Shown: positions 5,123 through 12,711, numbered from the stretch's first letter. The stretch is 18,250 nt of DNA from Porticoccaceae bacterium (GCA_019090225.1 JAHRWI010000162.1:1-18250); one strand, 5' to 3'. A program made the numbers and translations. The notes: generated by a model from the sequence alone, not told the origin.

Positions 5123-7536
5123 ATAGCGCAATTGCACCGCTCACCATGCAACGACTAAGCGCTGAATCCGCGCTCGCACTCGCTGATAATGAGGTCACAG
5201 CGCTAAAATTAGATAGCAGCGAATCTGCATTGGCAAGCTTGATGAGTCGCGCAGCGGCCATGCGTGATCAGGCTGACGATGGCTTGATCACCTACTCGCG
5301 GAAAATATTTATTCCGCTCACCCAGCTATGCCGCAATGTTTGCCATTACTGCACCTTTGCCCAGCCGCCCCGCACCCTTGATCAGCCCTTTATGTCTCCA
5401 GAGCAAGTGCTGGAAATTGCCCGGCAAGGCGCTGCCGCTGGTTGTAACGAAGCCCTGTTCACCCTGGGTGATAAGCCTGAACTGCGTTATCGCGCTGCCC
5501 GCGAAGCATTGGTCGAGCTGGGTTATGAGAGCACCGCTGAATATCTGATCGCCATGGCTCGCCTGGTGTTTGAAGAAACTGGCTTATTACCCCACCTGAA
5601 TCCCGGTGTGATGGACGAAGCCGAACTGCTGGCTTGCCGCGAAGTGTCGGTCTCTCAGGGCATGATGTTGGAGTCGGTGTCCGAACGGCTGTGTGAGAAG
5701 GGCGAAGCCCATTACGGCTCACCGGATAAAAAGCCCGCCGTGCGTCTGCGAACCTTACGCCTGGCAGGGGAGCTGAATATTCCCTACACCAGCGGCATAC
5801 TGATCGGCATTGGTGAGACCCGCCGTGAACGTATCGAATCCTTGTTGGCTCTGCGTGATATTCAAGATCAATACGGTCATATCCAGGAAATTATTATTCA
5901 GAATTTCTGTGCCAAGCCCGGCACCCTTATGGCGGATAAACCCGACGCACCCTTCAAAGAATTACTCTGGACCATCGCCGTTGCGCGTTTGATCTTCGGC
6001 CCAGATATGCCGGTTCAAACGCCGCCGAATTTAAATGAAGGCATCCTGGAAAAACTCATTGCTGCGGGGATCAGCGACTGGGGCGGTGTGTCACCGATCA
6101 CCCCGGATTTTGTTAACCCAGAAAAACCCTGGCCAAGCCTCGAGAAATTAGCACAGCAATCAGCCGAGGCGGGCAAAGTGCTGGTCGAGCGCCTGCCTAT
6201 TTATCCTGTGCATGCCTTCAAGTTAGGTAAATGGATAGACCCGGCCCTGCACAAAACCTTGCTGCAAGGCATGGACAGCGATGGCCTGGCACGCCGCGAT
6301 CAATGGAATCCCGGCTCAGACATACAGCCACCGAATAACACCCGTTGCGAAGGCTGGCAGGCCGAAGCACCGAAAGAGTCGGCAGACGTGCGAGATATTA
6401 TTGAGCGCGCTCTGGCTGGTGAGCGCCTCGACGAGCCCGATATTACCCGGCTCTTCAGGGCAAGAGGCAATGATTTTCAGGCGATTTGCGATGCCGCTGA
6501 TACCTTGCGCAGTGAACTCAACGGCGACACGGTGACCTATGCCGTCAACCGCAATATTAATTACACCAATATCTGCACCTATACCTGCAAGTTCTGCGCG
6601 TTTTCCAAGGGTAAAACCACCGAGAACCTGCGTGGCAAACCCTATGTGCTAGATGTTAAAGAAGTCGTTGAGCGCTCCGAGGAAGCCTGGCGTAAAGGTG
6701 CGACTGAGGTTTGTCTCCAGGGCGGTATTCATCCCGACTACACGGGGGATACCTACCACGAAATCTGTGCAGCCATTCATGAAGCCCTACCCGATATGCA
6801 TATCCACGCTTTCTCGCCTTTGGAAATCAGTCAGGGCGCTGAGACACTGGGTTTAAGCTTGGAACAATATCTCACGCGCATGAAAGAAGCCGGCCTTAAT
6901 AGCCTGCCCGGTACCGCTGCGGAAATTCTTGACGACGAAGTGCGGGATATTATTTGCCCGGACAAACTGAAAACCGATGAATGGCTAGAGGTGATTGAGA
7001 CCGCGCATAAAGTCGGTATCCGTACCACCTCTACCATAATGTTTGGCCACGTTGATCGTCCCGAACATTGGGCGCGGCATCTGTTACGACTACGGGATTT
7101 ACAGGCTCGAAGCGGCGGCATTACCGAATTTGTACCCCTGCCGTTTGTACCCATGGAAGCACCTATTTATCGTCGCGGCAAATCCCGGCGCGGGCCAACC
7201 TTCCGTGAATCTGTGCTGATGCATGCCGTGTCGCGGCTGGCCCTGTATCCCCATATCACTAATATACAAGCCTCCTGGGTAAAACTGGGCGAGGCAGGTG
7301 TGACTGCTTGCCTACAGGCTGGTGCTAACGATATGGGCGGCACCTTGATGAATGAAAGTATCTCCCGCGCCGCCGGAGCCAGTCATGGTCAGGAAATGAC
7401 GCCGGAAAGAATGGCTGCGGTCATAGAGAGCCTGGGTCGCAATGCAAAACAACGTACGACTTTTTATGGTGATCCGCAGCAACGGGCTGGCTTTATAAAC
7501 ATCAATAATAGTACTGATTGCCAGGAGCGAGTTTAA
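5119..7536 (+). CDS. fbiC: Fo synthase, fused CofG-CofH (two radical SAM domains)
   Basis: FbiC makes the deazaflavin Fo from 5-amino-6-ribitylamino-uracil and tyrosine using two radical S-adenosylmethionine reactions. The 805-residue protein has both modules in the usual order. The CofG-like half carries the 4Fe-4S motif C71-x3-C75-x2-C78 (CRNVCHYC) and the CofH-like half C486-x3-C490-x2-C493 (CTYTCKFC). Family blocks such as SGILIGIGETRRER, NFCAKPGT, SLPGTAAEILDD and ITEFVPLPFVP are present. The start is TTG at 5119, with GGGAG ten bases upstream, overlapping the cofC stop as TTGA, which suggests translational coupling. The ATG at 5146 is a weaker alternative with no ribosome site. Actinobacterial FbiC is fused the same way, while methanogens use separate CofG and CofH. 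Confidence 0.96.
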   Translation: MNSAIAPLTMQRLSAESALALADNEVTALKLDSSESALASLMSRAAAMRDQADDGLITYSRKIFIPLTQLCRNVCHYCTFAQPPRTLDQPFMSPEQVLEIARQGAAAGCNEALFTLGDKPELRYRAAREALVELGYESTAEYLIAMARLVFEETGLLPHLNPGVMDEAELLACREVSVSQGMMLESVSERLCEKGEAHYGSPDKKPAVRLRTLRLAGELNIPYTSGILIGIGETRRERIESLLALRDIQDQYGHIQEIIIQNFCAKPGTLMADKPDAPFKELLWTIAVARLIFGPDMPVQTPPNLNEGILEKLIAAGISDWGGVSPITPDFVNPEKPWPSLEKLAQQSAEAGKVLVERLPIYPVHAFKLGKWIDPALHKTLLQGMDSDGLARRDQWNPGSDIQPPNNTRCEGWQAEAPKESADVRDIIERALAGERLDEPDITRLFRARGNDFQAICDAADTLRSELNGDTVTYAVNRNINYTNICTYTCKFCAFSKGKTTENLRGKPYVLDVKEVVERSEEAWRKGATEVCLQGGIHPDYTGDTYHEICAAIHEALPDMHIHAFSPLEISQGAETLGLSLEQYLTRMKEAGLNSLPGTAAEILDDEVRDIICPDKLKTDEWLEVIETAHKVGIRTTSTIMFGHVDRPEHWARHLLRLRDLQARSGGITEFVPLPFVPMEAPIYRRGKSRRGPTFRESVLMHAVSRLALYPHITNIQASWVKLGEAGVTACLQAGANDMGGTLMNESISRAAGASHGQEMTPERMAAVIESLGRNAKQRTTFYGDPQQRAGFININNSTDCQERV

Positions 7537-7616
7537 GCGGCCCTCAGCAAAGAATTGGATGACAATATTTGAGGTTCTGTTTAATCGTGGGTTAGACCTC
7601 TTGATGAATTCGAATT

Positions 7617-8360
7617 ATGAATATTTCTAGGACACCAGATCAGCAGGTCATAGCCGATAGAATGTTCAATTCTTTCAGAGATGATCTGTTAATAAGAGAT
7701 CTCTCTAATACCGAAAATTATGACAAAGCTATCTTGACTCTTTCCGCTAGTAGTCTTGGTCTATCTCTAACGGCAATAAATTTTGTCGTACCAATTCAAA
7801 TAGCAATTCACGTAATACTACTTAAAACTGCCTGGGTGCTACTGGTTATAAGTATAATTAATTCATTGGTAGCATACTTAATCAGCAATAAAGCAATTGC
7901 GATCCAGATGAATAATGCTCGTGATTATTATAAAAATGGAATAGAGGATGCTTTTTCTAGAAAGAATAGATTTATCTTTTTTAATAGGATTTTTAACATT
8001 TTAACTGGGGTATTTTTTTCTGTTTCAATAGTTCTAATAGTAACTTTCATCAGCCTTAATATCGGACGAGAGGAAATTGTCATGACTGATAAAAAATCAA
8101 ATGCTGTAGGTGATATTAGTAGTAACGCTCTAACTACGAAGTATATCTCCACGGGTTCCACTCTTCTAAGTAAAAACAGTGCAAACATCCCAACTATGGA
8201 ACAGGTTCCTAATACTGGGATGACATCACAAGGAACCTCAGCAAGCAGTGGTTCAACAGACAATAGCCAATTGGGTGGTGGCTCGTTAGATAGTAGCTCG
8301 TCAGATAATGCAGAAAAAAATGTAAACGAGGCACCAGACATTGTTTCTAAAAAAGAGTAA
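7617..8360 (+). CDS. Unknown three-helix membrane protein, AT-rich gene
   Basis: I do not recognise a named family. The 247-residue product has a charged N-terminal segment (1-37) with the NYDKAILTLSAS lead-in, hydrophobic helices at about 38-60, 66-90 and 123-147, a basic stretch between the second and third, and a long polar tail from 150. The tail has a Ser/Gly/Asn low-complexity run (about 205-235) and ends in a lysine-rich tip. The gene is clearly richer in A+T than its neighbours (about one third G+C in the stretch I counted, 7681-7740) and uses many AAT, ATA and TTA codons, which suggests horizontal acquisition. The Shine-Dalgarno signal before the ATG is weak. It lies 80 bases after fbiC and 57 before the MFS gene. 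A link to F420 is not supported. The 173-codon frame on the other strand (8449-7928) looks like a shadow. Confidence 0.7.
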   Translation: MNISRTPDQQVIADRMFNSFRDDLLIRDLSNTENYDKAILTLSASSLGLSLTAINFVVPIQIAIHVILLKTAWVLLVISIINSLVAYLISNKAIAIQMNNARDYYKNGIEDAFSRKNRFIFFNRIFNILTGVFFSVSIVLIVTFISLNIGREEIVMTDKKSNAVGDISSNALTTKYISTGSTLLSKNSANIPTMEQVPNTGMTSQGTSASSGSTDNSQLGGGSLDSSSSDNAEKNVNEAPDIVSKKE

Positions 8361-8417
8361 ATCGAGTTTTCCAGCATTAAGTTAATCGAAAAATAATAAT
8401 CTGGGTTCCAGGTTTCT

Positions 8418-9767
8418 ATGGATGTTTCTTTTCTAGACAAGAAAAACACCGAAGCGGGCGAAGGTTATAGCCGCTGGCTTTTCCCTCCCGCAGCCCTGTG
8501 CATACATTTATGCATAGGTCAGGTTTACGCATTCAGTGTATTTAATTTGCCCCTGTCCCGAATTATCGGGGTGACGGAATCAGCACCTGAAGACTGGCAA
8601 TTAACCACCATAGGCTGGATATTTAGTACCGCCATCGTTTTTCTGGGTCTTGCTGCCGCTATCGGAGGCCGTTGGCTTGAAAAGGCTGGGCCACGCAAGG
8701 CTATGTTGGCCTCGGCGCTATGTTTTTCGGGTGGTTTTTTTGTCTCGGCTATCGGTGTTGAGCTGCACTCCATCTGGCTGGTTTATCTGGGTTATGGCGT
8801 GCTCGGCGGTATCGGTCTGGGCTTAGGTTATATTTCACCGGTTCATACACTGATCGAATGGTTCCCCGACCGACCCGGCATGGCTACCGGTTTAGCGATT
8901 ATGGGTTTCGGCGGTGGTGCCATGATCGGCGCGCCACTGGCCGTGGGTTTGATGGACTTTTATGCTAGCCCTGGCAGTGTCGGTGTTATGCAAACTCTTA
9001 TGACCATGGGCGCGATCTATCTAGTGTTTATGCTGGCAGGGGCAGTGATGGTCAGGGTCCCCCCTAAGGGTTGGTTACCTAAGGGCTATTCGCCTCCTGA
9101 TACTAAGAACACGATGATCACCACCCATAACGTATTGGTTAGTGAGGCGGTAAAAACCCCGCAGTTTTATTTGTTGTGGGGTGTACTGTGCCTGAATGTT
9201 ACAGCGGGTATTGGCGTGTTAGGCCAGGCATCGGTGATGAGCCAGGAGATGTTTCCAGACCGAGTGACCGTGCAAATGGCGGCTGGCTTTGTCGGCCTGC
9301 TCAGTCTGTTTAATATGGCGGGGCGGTTTATCTGGTCATCGGCCTCTGATTATCTGGGGCGCAAGACCACCTACATGATTTATTTTTTACTGGGAATGAC
9401 ACTCTACGCTTTAGTCCCTGGCGCTGGGCAAATCGGTAGCATCACCCTGTTCGTTATCGGCTATCTCATTATTATGAGTATGTACGGCGGTGGTTTTGCC
9501 ACAATTCCCGCCTATCTACGCGACTTGTTTGGTACCGAAAATGTTGGTGCGATCCATGGTCGCCTGTTAACCGCCTGGTCCGTGGCCGGTATTCTCGGTC
9601 CGGTGTTGGTGAACTATATTCGTGAATTCCAGATTAACAGTGGGGTGCCAAAGGTCGAGGCTTACACTGTCACCATGTATATCATGGCAGGATTGCTAAT
9701 GATTGGATTGTTATGCAATCTTGCGGTCAAGCCAGTCGATGCGCGACACCACACTAAAATCCCTTGA
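8418..9767 (+). CDS. OFA-family MFS transporter (oxalate/formate antiporter-like)
   Basis: This is an inner-membrane carrier of the major facilitator superfamily with 449 residues and about twelve hydrophobic helices. The opening CIHLCIGQVYAFSVFNLPLS region (28-47), the cytoplasmic motif A (GGRWLEKAGPRKA, 83-95) and its second-half copy (D311-YLGRK), and WFPDRPGMATGLA (148-160) are typical of the OFA branch, which includes OxlT and E. coli YhjX. OFA members move small carboxylates such as oxalate, formate or pyruvate, and the substrate here is unknown. A short CAGG lies before the ATG. The gene is followed 31 bases on by a 42-residue membrane peptide of the kind found beside such carriers, supporting a two-component arrangement. 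Confidence 0.9.
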   Translation: MDVSFLDKKNTEAGEGYSRWLFPPAALCIHLCIGQVYAFSVFNLPLSRIIGVTESAPEDWQLTTIGWIFSTAIVFLGLAAAIGGRWLEKAGPRKAMLASALCFSGGFFVSAIGVELHSIWLVYLGYGVLGGIGLGLGYISPVHTLIEWFPDRPGMATGLAIMGFGGGAMIGAPLAVGLMDFYASPGSVGVMQTLMTMGAIYLVFMLAGAVMVRVPPKGWLPKGYSPPDTKNTMITTHNVLVSEAVKTPQFYLLWGVLCLNVTAGIGVLGQASVMSQEMFPDRVTVQMAAGFVGLLSLFNMAGRFIWSSASDYLGRKTTYMIYFLLGMTLYALVPGAGQIGSITLFVIGYLIIMSMYGGGFATIPAYLRDLFGTENVGAIHGRLLTAWSVAGILGPVLVNYIREFQINSGVPKVEAYTVTMYIMAGLLMIGLLCNLAVKPVDARHHTKIP

Positions 9768-9798
9768 ATTTAAACTGGGCTACGTTAAAGGCAAGACA

Positions 9799-9927
9799 AT
9801 GGAAGCAACGAAACAGCCATCAATATTAAGGGTAAAACTGGCCATTAGTTGGGCAATTGTAGGGCTACCTCTCCTGTGGGGTGTTTCCCAAACGCTCGAA
9901 AAAGCAATGCTTCTGTTTCAGCAATAA
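9799..9927 (+). CDS. MFS transporter small subunit (42 residues)
   Basis: The peptide has one hydrophobic helix (about 13-34) with AISWAIVGLPLLWGV and ends KAMLLFQQ. From memory it resembles the small proteins encoded just after OFA-type MFS carriers and named MFS transporter small subunit; the typical features are an AW-x-VG-x-PL-x-WGV core and a terminal LF. The ATG at 9799 has AAAGG eight bases upstream, which decides the start over a longer frame opening at 9703 inside the MFS gene. It probably sits in the inner membrane and assists the MFS protein, but its function is inferred from position alone. Confidence 0.75.
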   Translation: MEATKQPSILRVKLAISWAIVGLPLLWGVSQTLEKAMLLFQQ

Positions 9928-9959
9928 ACTTTTCCCAACCGCGAGTAAGTAACTGGTAT

Positions 9960-10307
9960 ATGACACGGTCAACGAAAGCCGCACTGTTATCAGCCTTGAT
10001 ATTTCCGGGTGCTGGTCATGCTTTCCTAAAGAAATATCTTCAAGCAATGGTCTTAGGGCTTGTTTCGTTTATATCGGTCTACTATTTGCTCTCAATGGCA
10101 ATGGAGAAGGCCTTACAAATAAGCGAGAAAATTCTAGTGGGTGAGGTTCCTCTCGACATCGCGGTGATCACCGACCTGATATCCGGGCAAGCAATGGAAA
10201 GTGATATGTATCGACTAAATTATGCGACCACCGCATTTATCATTTGTTGGATTATTGGTGTCGTGGATTCCTATAGAGTTGGCGAGCAGCTAAATGTCAT
10301 GAAATAG
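9960..10307 (+). CDS. Small conserved-type membrane protein with FPGAGH motif
   Basis: The 115-residue product starts MTRSTKAALLSALIFPGAGHAFLKKY, followed by hydrophobic helices at about 28-47 and 86-104. The PGAGH-x-x-L-KKY pattern near the first membrane entry resembles small TM2/DUF-type proteins whose role is unknown. The frame extends upstream to 9849, but that part overlaps the small-subunit gene and has no ribosome site, so the ATG at 9960 is preferred; its own Shine-Dalgarno signal is weak. It lies 32 bases after the MFS small subunit and may be co-transcribed with it. I cannot assign a function. Confidence 0.65.
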   Translation: MTRSTKAALLSALIFPGAGHAFLKKYLQAMVLGLVSFISVYYLLSMAMEKALQISEKILVGEVPLDIAVITDLISGQAMESDMYRLNYATTAFIICWIIGVVDSYRVGEQLNVMK

Positions 10308-10351
10308 TCATAGCCAATGATGCCGAGACAAATGCTATTTGTTTTCTGAGG

Positions 10352-10401
10352 TTGAGCGGATTAACCTTAATACTATTCTGACGAAGTACCGTAGTTGGTA
10401 C
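10352..10401 (+). promoter_or_regulatory. Candidate promoter and inverted repeat before acyl-CoA dehydrogenase
   Basis: TTGAGC (10352-10357), a 16-base spacer and TATTCT (10374-10379) make a fair sigma70-like pair (4 of 6 matches each). Just downstream, GTACC (10386-10390) and GGTAC (10397-10401) form a perfect five-base inverted repeat around six bases, where a repressor would cover the predicted transcription start. A second inverted pair, AGGTT/AACCT, spans the -35 region (10349-10367). The assignment is by eye only. Confidence 0.35.
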
Positions 10402-10453
10402 GCTATTTTATCCCTCTATTTACGTGACTAAACCAATAAAAAAGGTGTGTGTT

Positions 10454-11605
10454 ATGGATTTTGATCTCAATGAAGAACAGACTATCTTAAGGGACAATCT
10501 GCGCAAAATGATGGATGACATTGCGACTTCGGATTACCTTCGTGAACACGATGAAAACGGGCTTTATCCTTATGAAGTCTACGAACAGTGGGTGGAAATG
10601 GGTCTTCTGGGCCTGCCTTTTCCCGAACAATACGGTGGCTATGGTGGAGATGTGATTGATATGGCCATAGTCAGTGAGGAGCTTGGCCGCAAGGCCTACC
10701 CCTTTCTCGAAGCCTATGGTTTGTCCGCTTTTAGTGGCCTTACTTTGTTACAAAATGGTAATGAAGAGCAGAAAAAATATTATTTGCCAAAACTGATTAA
10801 CGGTGAGATCCGCATGTCGATTTCAATGACAGAACCTGATGCGGGCTCCGATGCTGGGAATATGCGCACATTAGCCGTCGCCGATGGTGATAGCTGGGTA
10901 ATCAATGGCCAGAAGGTGTTTTCTACAGCCGCAGATGCGAAAGACAACATCATCACGCTTTATTGTAAAACTGATAATGATGTGCCTTATCAGGAGGGAA
11001 TCACAGCGTTCTTAGTGCCCAACGATACGCCCGGCCTGGAGATCAGAAGGCTGAAAACCTTTGGCTGTAACATGCTGGGGCTCAGTGAGGTATTTTTTGA
11101 AAATGTCCGAGTTAACGATAGTCAGCGGGTTGGCGAGGTCAATGGCGGTTGGCAATGTATGTTGTCGGGCCTGATGTTTGAGCGCATTGTTACCTCAGCG
11201 GGTTATGTGGGCAATGCGCAAACAGTGGTTGACCAGGCGCTGGAATATGCCAAAGAAAGGAAGCAGTTTGGTAAGCCGATAGGACATTCCCAGGCCATTG
11301 CCCATATGTTGGCGGATATGCAAACTAACGTGGATGCTTCAAGGATGTTGATGTTGCGCGCTGCGGTGAAACTGGCCAAAGGCGAAAATGCTATGCGCGA
11401 GGTCACCCAGGCCAAACTGTTCGGCTCAGAAACCTTTGCTGAGGTGGCCAATCAGGGTATGCAAATCATGGGTGGTTATTCCTACATGATGGAATACGAT
11501 ATGCAACGCCACTATCGCGATGCGCGCAGCACAACTATTGCGGCGGGGACTTCCCAGATGCAACGCAACTTGATTGCCAACACGATGGGCTTAAAAGTTA
11601 GATAA
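10454..11605 (+). CDS. Acyl-CoA dehydrogenase family protein
   Basis: The flavoprotein oxidises an acyl-CoA at the alpha-beta bond and passes electrons to ETF; its substrate is unknown. At 383 residues it has standard length, with the N-terminal helical domain, the FAD-binding SMTEPDAGSDAG segment, SAGYVGNAQTVVDQALEYA and KERKQFGKPI of the third domain, and a C-terminal AGTSQMQRN signature. The medium-chain enzyme has its catalytic Glu in Y-E-G-T, but here the aligned residue is A364 (A-A-G-T). E243 in F-E-R-I lies where isovaleryl-CoA and long-chain dehydrogenases keep theirs, so the base is probably E243. I take ATG at 10454 (AAAAAGG upstream) rather than GTG at 10424, since family proteins begin with the FDLNEEQ segment. 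Confidence 0.9.
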   Translation: MDFDLNEEQTILRDNLRKMMDDIATSDYLREHDENGLYPYEVYEQWVEMGLLGLPFPEQYGGYGGDVIDMAIVSEELGRKAYPFLEAYGLSAFSGLTLLQNGNEEQKKYYLPKLINGEIRMSISMTEPDAGSDAGNMRTLAVADGDSWVINGQKVFSTAADAKDNIITLYCKTDNDVPYQEGITAFLVPNDTPGLEIRRLKTFGCNMLGLSEVFFENVRVNDSQRVGEVNGGWQCMLSGLMFERIVTSAGYVGNAQTVVDQALEYAKERKQFGKPIGHSQAIAHMLADMQTNVDASRMLMLRAAVKLAKGENAMREVTQAKLFGSETFAEVANQGMQIMGGYSYMMEYDMQRHYRDARSTTIAAGTSQMQRNLIANTMGLKVR

Positions 11606-11606
11606 C

Positions 11607-11634
11607 TAAGCCCGGATAAATAAGCCCAGATAAA
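11607..11634 (+). repeat. 14-bp tandem repeat between convergent genes
   Basis: TAAGCCCGGATAAA (11607-11620) is followed directly by TAAGCCCAGATAAA (11621-11634), one mismatch. It fills the 30-base gap between the acyl-CoA dehydrogenase stop and the opposing acyltransferase stop. The AAGCCC core recalls the AGCCC units before cofC. No terminator hairpin is seen. Confidence 0.8.
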
Positions 11635-11635
11635 C

Positions 11636-12274
11636 TCAAAGTAATTGTGACGGCTCGGCAATGACCGGGTGGATGACCCCCTTATCCCAATAGCCTTGCC
11701 GAACCGTTCTGGCTTGAAGGTGTTTTTGTTCAGGCGGATATTCGTCCAGTATTTTAAAGGGCACAATTTCACTAAAGGCATCACGTACCTTGTTTGACAT
11801 AAAAGCAATTAACCACTTGATTGAATGATCACTGCGTAGATAAGTTCGAAGCTGTAGCGACATGCCAAGCGTAGCTAGTCGGGCTTTACCTCGGTAAGCC
11901 CGATCAACCATAAAACGGCCCATTTCAACCATCGACTGATGGTCGATTTCAGTCGGCAACTTGATAGAAAAAAACTGAAAAACAGGTAAGCCCAGGTTAG
12001 ACCAGCGGGTAGCCCGCCCGCAACCGATGATACGATTATTTTTTAGCGTGATGACACTGATAGAAAATGGATCGAATTGATCACTAAATAGTTTGTCAGG
12101 ATAATCGTCGGGATTGACATAACCTTCGTCCGTATAAACTTCGAATCGAAAGCGATACAGAGAGTCCATGTCTGCGGGTATTGCGACTCTGAAAGTTAAG
12201 CCATGGGCAATACGAGCATAGGCGCGAAAGATGGACGAACCGACGGGCGTTTTTATTATCTGGATAATATCCAT
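11636..12274 (-). CDS. GNAT-fold acyltransferase with LuxI/FeeM-type signature
   Basis: The 212-residue protein resembles the autoinducer-synthase/N-acyl amino acid synthase branch of the GNAT fold. Residues that can be placed on the LuxI pattern are R43 and Y47 (Arg24/Phe28), D65-x-x-D68 (Asp45/Asp48), R87 or R90 (Arg69) and E117-x-x-R120 (Glu100/Arg103), followed by V-D-x-A-YRGKARLATLG, a GNAT motif-A-like cofactor loop. The VYTDEGYVNPDDYPDK lead is more like FeeM-type and PEP-CTERM-associated synthases than true AHL synthases, so it may join an acyl chain to an amino acid rather than make a homoserine lactone. No luxR-type gene is in view. It is last in a minus-strand set behind the epoxide-hydrolase-like gene (35-base gap). 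The ATG lacks a Shine-Dalgarno site, and poly-A/T tracts precede it. Confidence 0.7.
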   Translation of the reverse strand: MDIIQIIKTPVGSSIFRAYARIAHGLTFRVAIPADMDSLYRFRFEVYTDEGYVNPDDYPDKLFSDQFDPFSISVITLKNNRIIGCGRATRWSNLGLPVFQFFSIKLPTEIDHQSMVEMGRFMVDRAYRGKARLATLGMSLQLRTYLRSDHSIKWLIAFMSNKVRDAFSEIVPFKILDEYPPEQKHLQARTVRQGYWDKGVIHPVIAEPSQLL

Positions 12275-12309
12275 TGTGGGTTAATTTTTTTAAAAAAAAG
12301 ATATTAAAA

Positions 12310-12681
12310 TTAGCCCTGCATCGCGCCGGAGTATGTCGCCATATCAAAGTAGTCCCGCCATTCCCTGATCTTTCCGTTTTCTAGTTCAAAAACACCGACG
12401 CAAGGGAGATCAACGTTGCCAGCCGTTGTTTTGGTTTTATCGATGCGCTCTACAATGACGGTGTCGCCTGACGAAGCCATATTGACAATTTCCCACTGCG
12501 TTTCTGTCCAGCTAGCTAAAAACCCCGAGATTAGTTGTTCAACGTTTTCACGACCTTTGGCTGGCTGCATCGGCATGTTGTGATAGCAACCATCGTCAGT
12601 GAAAAATGCTGATAATTCCTTTGCATCAAGCCGTGACCAGGCTGTTACAAAGTCGCGAATGATAGTTTCGTTAGTTTTCAT
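12310..12681 (-). CDS. Limonene-1,2-epoxide hydrolase-like protein
   Basis: The 123-residue product has the small alpha+beta barrel fold of the LEH/SnoaL group. The LEH active-site residues known from the Rhodococcus enzyme can be placed: Y33 and N35 in YHNMP (Tyr53, Asn55), R79 and D81 in ERID (Arg99, Asp101) and D110 in WRDYFD (Asp132). The spacing from Tyr to Arg is identical (46), and from Asp to Asp it is 29 against 31. An epoxide hydrolase adding water through an Asp-Arg-Asp triad is therefore likely, rather than a SnoaL cyclase or a binding protein; the natural epoxide is unknown. Upstream by 30 bases is a VOC-protein remnant in the same direction, and the acyltransferase gene follows. 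The ribosome site is weak. Confidence 0.82.
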   Translation of the reverse strand: MKTNETIIRDFVTAWSRLDAKELSAFFTDDGCYHNMPMQPAKGRENVEQLISGFLASWTETQWEIVNMASSGDTVIVERIDKTKTTAGNVDLPCVGVFELENGKIREWRDYFDMATYSGAMQG

Positions 12682-12711
12682 AATAGTTGACTCGTTTAGT
12701 TGAAAAGTAAT

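Noticed and set aside
7928..8449. 173-codon minus-strand frame opposite the AT-rich membrane gene
   Set aside because: The plus-strand frame has coherent membrane helices and a soluble tail; the opposite frame is a shadow allowed by low stop density and overlaps the MFS start.
10424..10453. GTG start extending the acyl-CoA dehydrogenase by ten residues
   Set aside because: The AAGG ribosome site lies between GTG and the ATG at 10454, and family proteins start at the FDLNEEQ segment.
11606..11635. Bidirectional terminator between convergent genes
   Set aside because: The spacer holds a direct repeat, not an inverted one, and no hairpin with a T run.
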